A DNA stretch of 42,977 nucleotides, from positions 1-42,977 of the forward strand of contig QNCM01000010.1 in assembly GCA_003644505.1 (NCBI GenBank), given 5' to 3'. Below, piece after piece: positions 8,423 to 16,496 of this stretch; position 1 is the stretch's first letter; every line of letters starts with the position of its first letter. The translations under genes were made by a program, and so were the position numbers. Below the pieces are notes generated by a model. It searched no databases, was not told where the DNA came from, and was given only the letters and a program-made list of their open reading frames with translations. The DNA is from Candidatus Makaraimicrobium thalassicum. GTDB lineage: Bacteria > Omnitrophota > Gorgyraeia > Tantalellales > Tantalellaceae.

Positions 8423-9673
8423 ATGCACGAATTTCATTATAAGAACGGGATACTTAACTGTGAGAATATCCCGCTGACCGATGTTGTCAAGGAATACCCG
8501 ACGCCGTTTTATCTCTACAGTTACAAGACGCTTATGGATCATTTCCGTAAGATACGCGAAGCGTTCAAAGAGGTGGATCCTCTTATCTGTTTCTCGATGA
8601 AGTCCAATTCAAACCTGAATATCTGCAGGGCTCTCGTGAATGCCGGCGCGGGGCTGGATGTTGTTTCCGGAGGGGAACTTTACAAAGCCCTTAAGGCGGG
8701 ATGCCCGCCGGGAAAAATAGTCTATGCGAGTGTGGGCAAGACCGAGGAAGAGATAAAAAACGCCATTCAGAAGCATATCCTGTTTTTTAACGTGGAGTCG
8801 GTGCCTGAACTGATCATGATCGATACCGTGGCAAAGAGCCTGAGGAAGAAAGCCAGAGTGGCCATACGTCTTAATCCCGATGTGAAATCCAGCACGCATG
8901 ATTACCTGAACACCGGCACGGAAGAGAAGAAGTTCGGAATAGATTTCAATATGGCCGAGGACATATTCGATAACGCGAACAAGTATTCCCATGTGAAGCT
9001 CAACGGCATACATGTGCATATAGGGTCGCAGATAACGGAGACCGCCCCTTTCGTGAACGCGATAAGGAAAGTGCTGGATTTCATGGAAAAGGGCAAGATA
9101 GAGATCGAATGGCTGAACCTCGGCGGCGGTTTCGGTATTGTCTATGGCAGGGAAAAGGCCACTACCGCGCGGGAATTCGCTGACGAGATCATCCCGCTCA
9201 TCAAGAACAAGCCGTTCAAGTTTATCCTTGAGCCGGGACGTTTCATCGCGGGTAACAGCGCTGTTCTGGTCTGCAAGGTGCTGTATGTGAAGATAGGCTC
9301 AAGCGGCAAGAAGTTCGCTATTGTGGACGCCGGCATGAACGATCTTATACGGCCCAGCCTGTACCACGCCTATCACGATATCTGTCCCGTGGTCGAACGG
9401 AAGTCAGAGGCTCAGAAATACGACGTGGTGGGGCCCATCTGCGAGAGCGGGGATTACCTGGCACTGGACAGAGAGTTCCCCGAGCTTATGGCCGGGGAGT
9501 ATCTCTCGGTGATGGGCACGGGCGCTTATGGTTTCAGCATGGCTTCGAATTACAATTCCCGGCCGCGGCCGGCGGAACTGCTGGTAACCGGCGGGAGGGT
9601 CAGGCTGATCCGTCCGGCGGAAACATACCGGGACCTGATCCGCGGCGAAAAAATACTGAAAGAGTTCAAATGA
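8423..9673 (+). CDS. lysA: Diaminopimelate decarboxylase
   Basis: LysA decarboxylates meso-DAP to lysine. The 416-residue fold-III PLP enzyme has the Schiff-base lysine in CFSMKSNSN (Lys60), HVHIGSQI, the glycine loop NLGGGFG, EPGRFI (Glu270-Arg273) and the substrate cysteine in CESGDYL (Cys340). The last motif separates it from ornithine decarboxylases. The ATG at 8423 follows GAGGAG. It leads the lysine block although it is the final step of the pathway. Confidence 0.96.
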   Translation: MHEFHYKNGILNCENIPLTDVVKEYPTPFYLYSYKTLMDHFRKIREAFKEVDPLICFSMKSNSNLNICRALVNAGAGLDVVSGGELYKALKAGCPPGKIVYASVGKTEEEIKNAIQKHILFFNVESVPELIMIDTVAKSLRKKARVAIRLNPDVKSSTHDYLNTGTEEKKFGIDFNMAEDIFDNANKYSHVKLNGIHVHIGSQITETAPFVNAIRKVLDFMEKGKIEIEWLNLGGGFGIVYGREKATTAREFADEIIPLIKNKPFKFILEPGRFIAGNSAVLVCKVLYVKIGSSGKKFAIVDAGMNDLIRPSLYHAYHDICPVVERKSEAQKYDVVGPICESGDYLALDREFPELMAGEYLSVMGTGAYGFSMASNYNSRPRPAELLVTGGRVRLIRPAETYRDLIRGEKILKEFK

Positions 9674-9674
9674 G

Positions 9675-10493
9675 ATGAGAAGAAGATACAATATCTCTTT
9701 TACAAAAGCCGCGGCCAGCGGCAATGATTTCATAATCATTGACAACAAAAGCGGCGAGCTGGATACCAGGGATATTGACTACTCAAATATGGCTCGGGAC
9801 CTTTGCCGCAGGCGGGTCTCTGTAGGAGCCGATGGACTGCTGGTTCTGGAAGATTCGGATGAGGCGGTCTTCCGGATGCGTATAATCAATCCCGACGGTT
9901 CCGAAGTGGCGATGTGCGGCAACGGAGCCCGGTGCAGCGCGCTTTATGCGGCAGTCTGCGGGTGGGGGGAAGACCTCACCATCGAGACCGGGTCCGGCGT
10001 GCTCCGCGCCCGGGCCCGCGGGAACAACGTGAAGATAAAGATGAGCGATCCGAAAGATATCAAACTCGGGGTCAATCTCGGCATAGGCCATAATATAACG
10101 ACCGTGCATTATATCAATACCGGGGTGCCTCATGCTGTCCATCTTGTCGATGACCTGGAAGGATATAAGGTAAAGGAGATCGGCCGCAGGATCCGCGAGC
10201 ATACGCTGTTCGCTCCGGAAGGGACCAACGCGGATTTTATAGGGGATATAAAAGGGGACAGCGCTGCACTGCGGACATATGAGCGCGGGGTGGAAGACGA
10301 GACACTGGCGTGCGGGACAGGCGCCGCGGCGTCCGCTGTTATTCTGGGGCTTTTGGGGTATGTTTCCAGCCCGGTAAAAATCAGGACACGCAGCGGCGAT
10401 ATCCTGACGGTTCATTACAATAAGGCCGGAGATAAAGTCGCGGACGTATATCTGGAAGGCACCGCGAATGTTATTTGCGACGGCCGGGTATAA
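9675..10493 (+). CDS. dapF: Diaminopimelate epimerase
   Basis: DapF interconverts LL- and meso-DAP, so it supplies both lysine and peptidoglycan. The 272-residue product keeps both catalytic cysteines, in MCGNGARC (Cys81) and ACGTGAAAS (Cys213), plus the early ASGNDFIIID motif. Its ATG is one base beyond the lysA stop, so the pair is probably translationally coupled. No odd residues were noticed. Confidence 0.96.
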   Translation: MRRRYNISFTKAAASGNDFIIIDNKSGELDTRDIDYSNMARDLCRRRVSVGADGLLVLEDSDEAVFRMRIINPDGSEVAMCGNGARCSALYAAVCGWGEDLTIETGSGVLRARARGNNVKIKMSDPKDIKLGVNLGIGHNITTVHYINTGVPHAVHLVDDLEGYKVKEIGRRIREHTLFAPEGTNADFIGDIKGDSAALRTYERGVEDETLACGTGAAASAVILGLLGYVSSPVKIRTRSGDILTVHYNKAGDKVADVYLEGTANVICDGRV

Positions 10494-10516
10494 CGGAAGA
10501 AAGGGGCTCGGGGAAG

Positions 10517-11383
10517 ATGTTCAAGGGGTCATATGTTGCTCTGGTTACGCCGTTCAAAGACGGCAGGATAGACGAGAAAGCGTTTCGTAAACTTATAGAG
10601 TTCCATATCGACAATGGGACGGATGGTCTTCTCCCGTGCGGTTGTACCGGAGAAGCAGCGACTATGACCATGTCGGAGCAGAAGCGCCTTATAAAGATAA
10701 CAGCGGAGATATCAGACAGACGGATCCCTGTCCTTGCCGGGACCGGTTCGAACAGCACTCCGGAGGCGACAGAACTTACTTCTTACGCCAGAAAGGCCGG
10801 CTGTGACGGCGCGCTTATCATCACACCGTATTATAATAAACCCACGCCTGAAGGGCAGTACCGGCATTACGCGGAGATCGCGAAAAAAGTGGACATACCC
10901 ATAATGCTGTATAATGTCCCCTCCCGCACCGGGATATCCCTTCTTCCTTCGACAGTGGCCCGGCTTTCAAAGATCGATAACATTGTCGCCATCAAGGAGG
11001 CTGCCGGCAGCGTCCAGCAGGTCATGGATATCCTCTCTCTCTGCGACATAATCGTGATGAGCGGGGACGATTCAATGACCCTGCCTTTCATGTCCGTCGG
11101 GGCTGCGGGTGTAGTGAGTGTCGCGGCGAACATTATCCCGGCCAGGGTGCACGATCTTGTTCGCGCTTGCCTGGACGGGGAGGCAGAGGAAAGCCGCAGG
11201 ATCCATTACGAGATAATGGACCTGTGCCGCGCGATGTTCATAGAGACCAATCCCATCCCCGTTAAGACAGCTCTCGGTATGATGGGTATGGTCAATGAAG
11301 AATGGCGGCTGCCGCTCTGTGAGATGGGACGGGAGAACAAGGCAAAACTTAAGCAGGTGCTTAAAAAATACGGATTAGTGTAG
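10517..11383 (+). CDS. dapA: 4-hydroxy-tetrahydrodipicolinate synthase
   Basis: DapA condenses pyruvate with aspartate semialdehyde, the committed step to DAP. I chose ATG 10517, which gives MFKGSYVALVTPFKDG and 288 residues, the family norm. The longer frame from 10475 overlaps dapF. The Schiff-base lysine is in VAIKEAAG (Lys160). The catalytic-triad tyrosine is in YNVPSRTG (Tyr132), and YYNKPTPEG is present. It lies 23 bases after dapF. Lysine feedback cannot be judged from what I can see. Confidence 0.96.
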   Translation: MFKGSYVALVTPFKDGRIDEKAFRKLIEFHIDNGTDGLLPCGCTGEAATMTMSEQKRLIKITAEISDRRIPVLAGTGSNSTPEATELTSYARKAGCDGALIITPYYNKPTPEGQYRHYAEIAKKVDIPIMLYNVPSRTGISLLPSTVARLSKIDNIVAIKEAAGSVQQVMDILSLCDIIVMSGDDSMTLPFMSVGAAGVVSVAANIIPARVHDLVRACLDGEAEESRRIHYEIMDLCRAMFIETNPIPVKTALGMMGMVNEEWRLPLCEMGRENKAKLKQVLKKYGLV

Positions 11384-11385
11384 CT

Positions 11386-12147
11386 ATGTTACGTATCGGG
11401 ATAAGCGGGGCATGCGGGAAAATGGGCAGACGGATCGCTGAAATAGCGGGGAAGGATCCCGATGTGAACATATCCGCTGCCCTGGAAAGGAACGAAGCGT
11501 CTGAGAGAGGCCAGGATCTGGGTCTTGTCACAGGGGCCGGAGAGCTGGGAGTAACGGTCGTTTCAGATCTGGAAGGCGTTCATAAGGATATAGATTGTCT
11601 TATTGAGTTTACCCTGCCGGCCCCCACACTGGAACATTTGGAGATCTGCCGCAGGGAAGGGATCCCTATGGTAATAGGGACTACGGGTCTGGATCCCGAA
11701 GGTGAAGAGAGGATCAGGAAAGCGGCGGACACGATACCGGTCGTATTTTCGCCTAACATGGCTGTGGGGGTGAACCTTCTTTTCAACATAGTCCGGGAAG
11801 CGGCGCGTATCCTGGGCCGTAGTTTCAGTATCAGGATAGACGAGACACATCACGTCCACAAAAAGGATTCCCCGAGCGGAACGGCTAAGATGATAGCCAG
11901 GGTGGTTGCTGAAGCCGCTGGTGTGGATCCTCCCCCGATAGAGGCATTCAGGGAAGGGGAGGTCATAGGTGACCATGGGATCGTCTTTGACGGTGAATAC
12001 GAGAAGCTTGAGATACGGCACAGTGCCAAGAGCCGGGACGTTTTTGCCGCCGGGGCGGTAGAAGCCGCGAAATTCGTAGTTGGCAAGCCTGCCGGACTTT
12101 ATGGAATGGCGGATGTGCTCGGGCTGGAAAGAAAAGGAAATACATGA
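11386..12147 (+). CDS. dapB: 4-hydroxy-tetrahydrodipicolinate reductase
   Basis: DapB reduces HTPA to tetrahydrodipicolinate with NAD(P)H. The 253 residues begin with the Rossmann motif ISGACGKMGRRI. The catalytic signature HHVHKKDSPSGTAK is present, with histidines at 155-156 and the lysine pair shortly after. Two bases separate it from dapA, and its stop overlaps the dapL start (ATGA at 12144-12147). The product feeds directly into DapL next door. Confidence 0.96.
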   Translation: MLRIGISGACGKMGRRIAEIAGKDPDVNISAALERNEASERGQDLGLVTGAGELGVTVVSDLEGVHKDIDCLIEFTLPAPTLEHLEICRREGIPMVIGTTGLDPEGEERIRKAADTIPVVFSPNMAVGVNLLFNIVREAARILGRSFSIRIDETHHVHKKDSPSGTAKMIARVVAEAAGVDPPPIEAFREGEVIGDHGIVFDGEYEKLEIRHSAKSRDVFAAGAVEAAKFVVGKPAGLYGMADVLGLERKGNT

Positions 12148-13313
12148 GTATTGATTACGCGGAGCGTCTGAAACAATTGCCCCCGTATTTATTCGAAGAG
12201 ATCGACAGGGCAAAGCAGAAAGCCGCCGGAGAGGGGCGTCCGATCATTGATCTGGGTGTCGGCGACCCGGACCGCCCCACGCCTGATTTTATTATAAAAA
12301 AGCTTCATGAGGCAAGCCTTGATCCGGCCACCCACACATATGCGTTGAACAGGGGGCTCAGCGCCCTGCGTGAAGAGATGGCCCGCTGGTATGGATCGCG
12401 TTTTAACGTAAGTCTTGATCCTGATACGGAAGTTTTGCCGCTTCTCGGCTCCAAAGAAGGGATTGCCCACATCCCGCTGGCGTTTATCGATCCGGGAGAC
12501 GAAGTGCTTGTGCCTGACCCCGGCTATCCACCTTATAAGTCCGGAGCGATATTTGCGGGCGCCGGAATTCATTTTATGCCGTTACTCGAGAAAAACGGAT
12601 TTCTTCCGGACCTGGACGCCATCGATGAAAACGTGGCCCGGAAGTGCAGGCTCATGCACCTGAACTATCCCAATAATCCGACCGGAGCGGTATGTGATAA
12701 AGCGTTTTACGAAAAAGCCGTGTCATTCGCGAAAAAACACGACATTATCGTATGCTCGGACGCCGCATACACGGAAATAAGTTTTGACGGTTTCACTCCT
12801 CCCAGTTTTCTTGAAGTCAAAGGAGCGAAGGATGTCGGCATTGAGTTCCATTCACTTTCAAAGACCTTTAATATGACTGGATGGAGAGTGGGTATGGCCC
12901 TCGGTAACGCGGATATACTGAACGGTCTTGCCAGGGTCAAGTCAAACATAGATTCCGGGATATTTACGGCCGTGCAGATGGCTTCGATCGAGGCCCTGAA
13001 ACACGCTGGAGAGATCAAGAGCGAAATATGCGGGCTGTACGCTGAAAGGCGCGATACACTGGTGAAGGGGCTTAATAAGGCCGGATGGAAAGTGCAGCGT
13101 CCACTGGCGACCTTCTATGTATGGGCACCTGTTTTCGGGGGATATGATTCCTTTTCGCTCGCAAAGGCGATGCTTGAGAAGGCGGATATAATCGTGACCC
13201 CGGGCAGCGGTTTTGGAAAAAGCGGCGAAGGCTATATGCGCATGGCGCTGACCGTGGAACCTGATAAGCTGGAAGAAGCCGCGAGCCGCATAAAGAAAGT
13301 ATTTTTTTCATAA
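12144..13313 (+). CDS. dapL: LL-diaminopimelate aminotransferase
   Basis: A class I/II PLP aminotransferase of 389 residues. The PLP lysine is in SLSKTFNMTGWRVG (Lys240), NYPNNPTGA is present, and the N-terminus reads LPPYLFEEIDRAK...DLGVGDPDRPTP. That N-terminus and the position directly after dapB fit DapL, which converts tetrahydrodipicolinate to LL-DAP in one step and bypasses DapD, DapC and DapE. Related subgroups act on aspartate or alanine, so the specificity rests on context plus N-terminal resemblance. Coupled to dapB by a four-base overlap; folK starts at the next base after its stop. Confidence 0.87.
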   Translation: MSIDYAERLKQLPPYLFEEIDRAKQKAAGEGRPIIDLGVGDPDRPTPDFIIKKLHEASLDPATHTYALNRGLSALREEMARWYGSRFNVSLDPDTEVLPLLGSKEGIAHIPLAFIDPGDEVLVPDPGYPPYKSGAIFAGAGIHFMPLLEKNGFLPDLDAIDENVARKCRLMHLNYPNNPTGAVCDKAFYEKAVSFAKKHDIIVCSDAAYTEISFDGFTPPSFLEVKGAKDVGIEFHSLSKTFNMTGWRVGMALGNADILNGLARVKSNIDSGIFTAVQMASIEALKHAGEIKSEICGLYAERRDTLVKGLNKAGWKVQRPLATFYVWAPVFGGYDSFSLAKAMLEKADIIVTPGSGFGKSGEGYMRMALTVEPDKLEEAASRIKKVFFS

Positions 13314-13796
13314 ATGTCTATCGCATACCTGGGGATAGGGGGAAATATCGGGGACAGGGGGGCAAGCTGTGAAGAAGCTGTCAGCCGCCTGCGGTCGGCT
13401 GAAGAAATAGAGGTATTACGGTATTCGGAATTCTATCTTACAGAGCCGGTGAGCGGTCCGCCTCAGGAGGACTACCTCAACGGTGTTTTGAAAATTAAAA
13501 CGGGGATCTTTCCTGAAAAACTCCTCAGCATACTGAAGGGGATAGAGAACGACATGGGGCGCAGGCCCGCAGGCCGGAATCATCCCCGGATCATTGATAT
13601 TGATATCCTTCTTTATGACAGTGTGGTCATGAGAACCGATAATCTCACTATTCCGCACCCCAGGATGCATGAGAGATATTTTGTCCTGCGGGGGCTTGCC
13701 GAGATCGCACCGGATGTTGTGCACCCTGCGCTGGGAAAGACTATCACGGAACTTTTTAAGAGGTTATGCAGCTTATCACAAGCGTCGACAATATGA
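13314..13796 (+). CDS. folK: 2-amino-4-hydroxy-6-hydroxymethyldihydropteridine pyrophosphokinase
   Basis: HPPK transfers pyrophosphate from ATP to the folate pterin precursor. The 160 residues show GGNIGDR near residues 9-15, the YLTEPVSGPPQEDYLN segment and the signature GRNHPRIIDIDILLYD with metal-binding aspartates. The ATG abuts the dapL stop. Its last 31 bases overlap the start of panC. No folP or folB is nearby, so its presence looks like operon filling with vitamin genes. Confidence 0.93.
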   Translation: MSIAYLGIGGNIGDRGASCEEAVSRLRSAEEIEVLRYSEFYLTEPVSGPPQEDYLNGVLKIKTGIFPEKLLSILKGIENDMGRRPAGRNHPRIIDIDILLYDSVVMRTDNLTIPHPRMHERYFVLRGLAEIAPDVVHPALGKTITELFKRLCSLSQASTI

Positions 13797-14620
13797 GAAA
13801 ATACTCGCGTAACGCGAGGCAGGGAGGAAGGACCACAGGCTTTGTCCCGACAATGGGTTATCTGCATGAGGGGCATTTAAGCCTTGTCAGGGCCGCACGG
13901 AAAGAATGCGACGTTGTTGTCATGAGTATCTTCGTCAACCCGGATCAGTTCGGGCCGGGTGAAGATTTTGATAAATACCCCCGCGACATGCAACGCGACA
14001 GACGCCTTGCCGAAGAGGAAGGCGTTGATGCCGTGTTTGCGCCTTCGGCAGGGGAAATGTATCCGGACGGATATGCCACATATGTTGAAGTAACGGGAGG
14101 CATTACCGAGAAGCTGTGCGGTGGTTCCCGGCCGGGGCATTTCAGGGGCGTTACCACTGTTGTGGCCAAATTGTTCAACGCCGTCCTGCCCGATAAGAGT
14201 TATTTCGGACAGAAGGATGCGGCGCAAGCTGTTGTGATAAAAAGGATGGTCAGGGATCTGAACATGCCGGTGGATATCCGCGTTATGCCGATAGTCAGGG
14301 AGGTGGACGGCCTGGCAATGAGTTCGCGGAACACCTATCTTTCCGAAGACGCGAGGCCTCAGGCGCTGGGGCTTTTCCGTTCTTTAAAACTGGCGGAAAA
14401 AATGATCGCTTCCGGGGAGCTTTCCGCCGGACGGATAAAGGAAGAAATGAGAAAGTTACTGGAGGCGGGCAAAGACGTCCGGATAGATTATATCGAGATA
14501 GCAGATGCGGAGAGTTTGGAATCCCTTGAGAACGTAACGGATAACGCGCTGATAGCGGTAGCCGCTTTTGTCGGGACAACGCGGCTTATCGACAATGTGA
14601 TAATCAGGAACAAGGAGTGA
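13766..14620 (+). CDS. panC: Pantothenate synthetase
   Basis: PanC ligates pantoate and beta-alanine with ATP. The start at 13766 gives MQLITSVDNMRKYS and 284 residues, the usual form, although it overlaps folK by 31 bases. A later ATG at 13793 would cut the first strand. Motifs include the HIGH-type PTMGYLHEGHLSL (His34, His37), VSIFVNPDQF-like residues, FGQKDAAQ and MSSRNTYLS (KMSKS-like). AAGAGG lies upstream inside folK. Confidence 0.94.
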   Translation: MQLITSVDNMRKYSRNARQGGRTTGFVPTMGYLHEGHLSLVRAARKECDVVVMSIFVNPDQFGPGEDFDKYPRDMQRDRRLAEEEGVDAVFAPSAGEMYPDGYATYVEVTGGITEKLCGGSRPGHFRGVTTVVAKLFNAVLPDKSYFGQKDAAQAVVIKRMVRDLNMPVDIRVMPIVREVDGLAMSSRNTYLSEDARPQALGLFRSLKLAEKMIASGELSAGRIKEEMRKLLEAGKDVRIDYIEIADAESLESLENVTDNALIAVAAFVGTTRLIDNVIIRNKE

Positions 14621-14621
14621 G

Positions 14622-15572
14622 ATGTTGAGGCCGGAGTTTGATCTTAAATATAAGGAACACCTTGACAGAAAGATCACGGATCTGAAGAAGAAAAGAGGTG
14701 CGCTGATAGTCGCGCATAATTATCAGCGTGACGAGATACAGGAGATAGCCGATATCAGGGGAGATTCCTATGCCATGGCCCGGGCGGTTACCGGAGCAAA
14801 GGAGAAGGTGATCGTTTTTTGCGGCGTAAAATTCATGGCTGAAAGCGCGTGTATGCTCAGTCCCGACAAGACAGTGCTTCTCCCTGTAGAAGAGGCGGGG
14901 TGCCCGCTTGCGGATATGATCACAGCAGAAAAACTCAGGAAGAAAAAAGAGGAGCATCCCGATGCGGCTGTAGTATGCTACGTTAACTCCACGGCCGCGG
15001 TCAAGGCGGAAAGTGACATATGCTGCACGTCTTCCAACGCGGTCGGAGTGGTAAAATCCCTCAACGAGAATAAGGTGATCTTTGTCCCTGACAGGAACCT
15101 TGGCCGTTATGTCGCCGAACGCGTTCCGGAAAAAGAACTCATTCTCTGGGATGGATATTGTGTCGTGCATATGAGATTGACCCGGGAAGAGGTGATCAGC
15201 ACAAAAGAGCTTCATCCGCGGGCTGAATTTATAGCGCATCCCGAATGCCGGAAAGAAGTGCTTGACCTGGCGGACTATATAGGAAGCACTGCCGGCATGA
15301 TAGAATACGTCAAGGGCTCCCCGTGTAAAGAGTTCATCGTGGGGACCGAGATAGGCATTATTTACAAGTTAACCCGTGATAACCCGGATAAAAAATTTTA
15401 TGTTCCCACGGAGCAGTTCATCTGTGCTAACATGAAGCTCACGACGCTTGGCTGGCTCGCGAGATCCCTTGAGAAGATGGTGTATAGAATCGAGGTTCCG
15501 GAAAACACCGCGGAGAGAGCCCGCGGAGCGCTGGAGCGCATGCTCGAAGTGACGCACCGGATATCGGCTTAG
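14622..15572 (+). CDS. nadA: Quinolinate synthase
   Basis: NadA condenses iminoaspartate with dihydroxyacetone phosphate to quinolinate using a [4Fe-4S] cluster with three protein ligands. In this 316-residue protein the cysteines at 94 (AGCPLADM), 180 (GYCVVH) and 268 (CANMK) have the 86-88 residue spacing expected of those ligands. AHNYQRDEIQ and CTSSNA are also conserved. It starts one base after the panC stop. The neighbouring aspartate dehydrogenase can supply its substrate. No nadB or nadC is in the window. Confidence 0.95.
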   Translation: MLRPEFDLKYKEHLDRKITDLKKKRGALIVAHNYQRDEIQEIADIRGDSYAMARAVTGAKEKVIVFCGVKFMAESACMLSPDKTVLLPVEEAGCPLADMITAEKLRKKKEEHPDAAVVCYVNSTAAVKAESDICCTSSNAVGVVKSLNENKVIFVPDRNLGRYVAERVPEKELILWDGYCVVHMRLTREEVISTKELHPRAEFIAHPECRKEVLDLADYIGSTAGMIEYVKGSPCKEFIVGTEIGIIYKLTRDNPDKKFYVPTEQFICANMKLTTLGWLARSLEKMVYRIEVPENTAERARGALERMLEVTHRISA

Positions 15573-15613
15573 CTTCCGGCTGTCAGTTACCTGAAAGGTG
15601 GCGGAGGAGAACG

Positions 15614-16426
15614 ATGCGGCAAAAAATAATAGGAATTATAGGATGCGGCGCCATAGGGTCCGCTCTTGCCGAATACGCGGAGAAGAACATGGCAGCGCTT
15701 ATTACGGAGACAGTCCTTTATGACATCGACGCACGTAAGGCTGAAGCGCTATCGGGGAAACTCAGACGTGCGGGAATCGCCGGCAGCCTGGAGGAAGCTG
15801 TTGATAAGGCGGATCTTGTAATAGAAGCCGCCTCCGCCCGGATCGTGCCGGATCTTTTGAGAGCAGTTTTTGACAGGGGGAAGGACGCCATGGTGATGAG
15901 TGTAGGGGGGCTTCTCCGCAGCGAAGATCTTCTTGGAGCGGCAAGGGAGAAAGGGATAACCCTGGTGCTTCCTTCAGGCGCTGTTCCCGGCATAGATGCC
16001 CTGAAAGCCGCGGATATAGCCGGGATCGAGAGCGTGACACTTACCACGCGCAAAGGGCCGGAATCGATCAAAGGCGCGCCGTACCTTTCAGAAAAGGGTA
16101 TTGACGTGAAAGCGATAACCGGCGAGGATGTTGTTTTTGAAGGCAACGCGCTGGAAGCAATGAGGGGATTCCCAAAAAATATCAATGTATCCGCGCTTCT
16201 TTCAATAGCGGGGATAGGCGCTGAGAGGACCAGGGTCAGGATAGTAGTTTCTCCCGCATATACCAGGAACATACACGAGATAGAAGTCAGAAGTAAAGCG
16301 GGGATCATGACCATGCGCACTGAAAATGTGCCGTCACCGGATAATCCGAGGACCAGTTACCTTGCCGTACTTGCAGCTGTTGCCGCATTAAAAGGATATT
16401 TCGATACTGTCCGTATCGGAACTTGA
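15614..16426 (+). CDS. nadX: L-aspartate dehydrogenase
   Basis: The 270-residue protein has an N-terminal Rossmann motif (IIGIIGCGAIGSALAEY), PSGAVPGIDALKAA, TRKGPESIKG, FPKNINVSA and the C-terminal NIHEIEV with a candidate catalytic His221, then NVPSPDNPRTSYLA. This is the TM1643/NadX family, which oxidises aspartate to iminoaspartate with NAD(P). Its place directly after nadA supports a role in NAD synthesis in place of the FAD oxidase NadB. GGAGGAG precedes the ATG. The gene symbol is by family resemblance. Confidence 0.9.
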   Translation: MRQKIIGIIGCGAIGSALAEYAEKNMAALITETVLYDIDARKAEALSGKLRRAGIAGSLEEAVDKADLVIEAASARIVPDLLRAVFDRGKDAMVMSVGGLLRSEDLLGAAREKGITLVLPSGAVPGIDALKAADIAGIESVTLTTRKGPESIKGAPYLSEKGIDVKAITGEDVVFEGNALEAMRGFPKNINVSALLSIAGIGAERTRVRIVVSPAYTRNIHEIEVRSKAGIMTMRTENVPSPDNPRTSYLAVLAAVAALKGYFDTVRIGT

Positions 16427-16451
16427 CAGCGCTGACACTTCATGCTAACTT
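16423..16451 (+). promoter_or_regulatory. possible promoter for the phosphate transporter
   Basis: TTGACA at 16423-16428 overlaps the nadX stop. After 17 bases comes TAACTT (16446-16451), a poor match to TATAAT. The -35 is perfect and the position fits a new transcription unit, but the -10 is weak. Confidence 0.35.
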
Positions 16452-16496
16452 ATGCCTGTTTGAATCGGGGATAGAAGGTTTAACGCGTAACGAATA

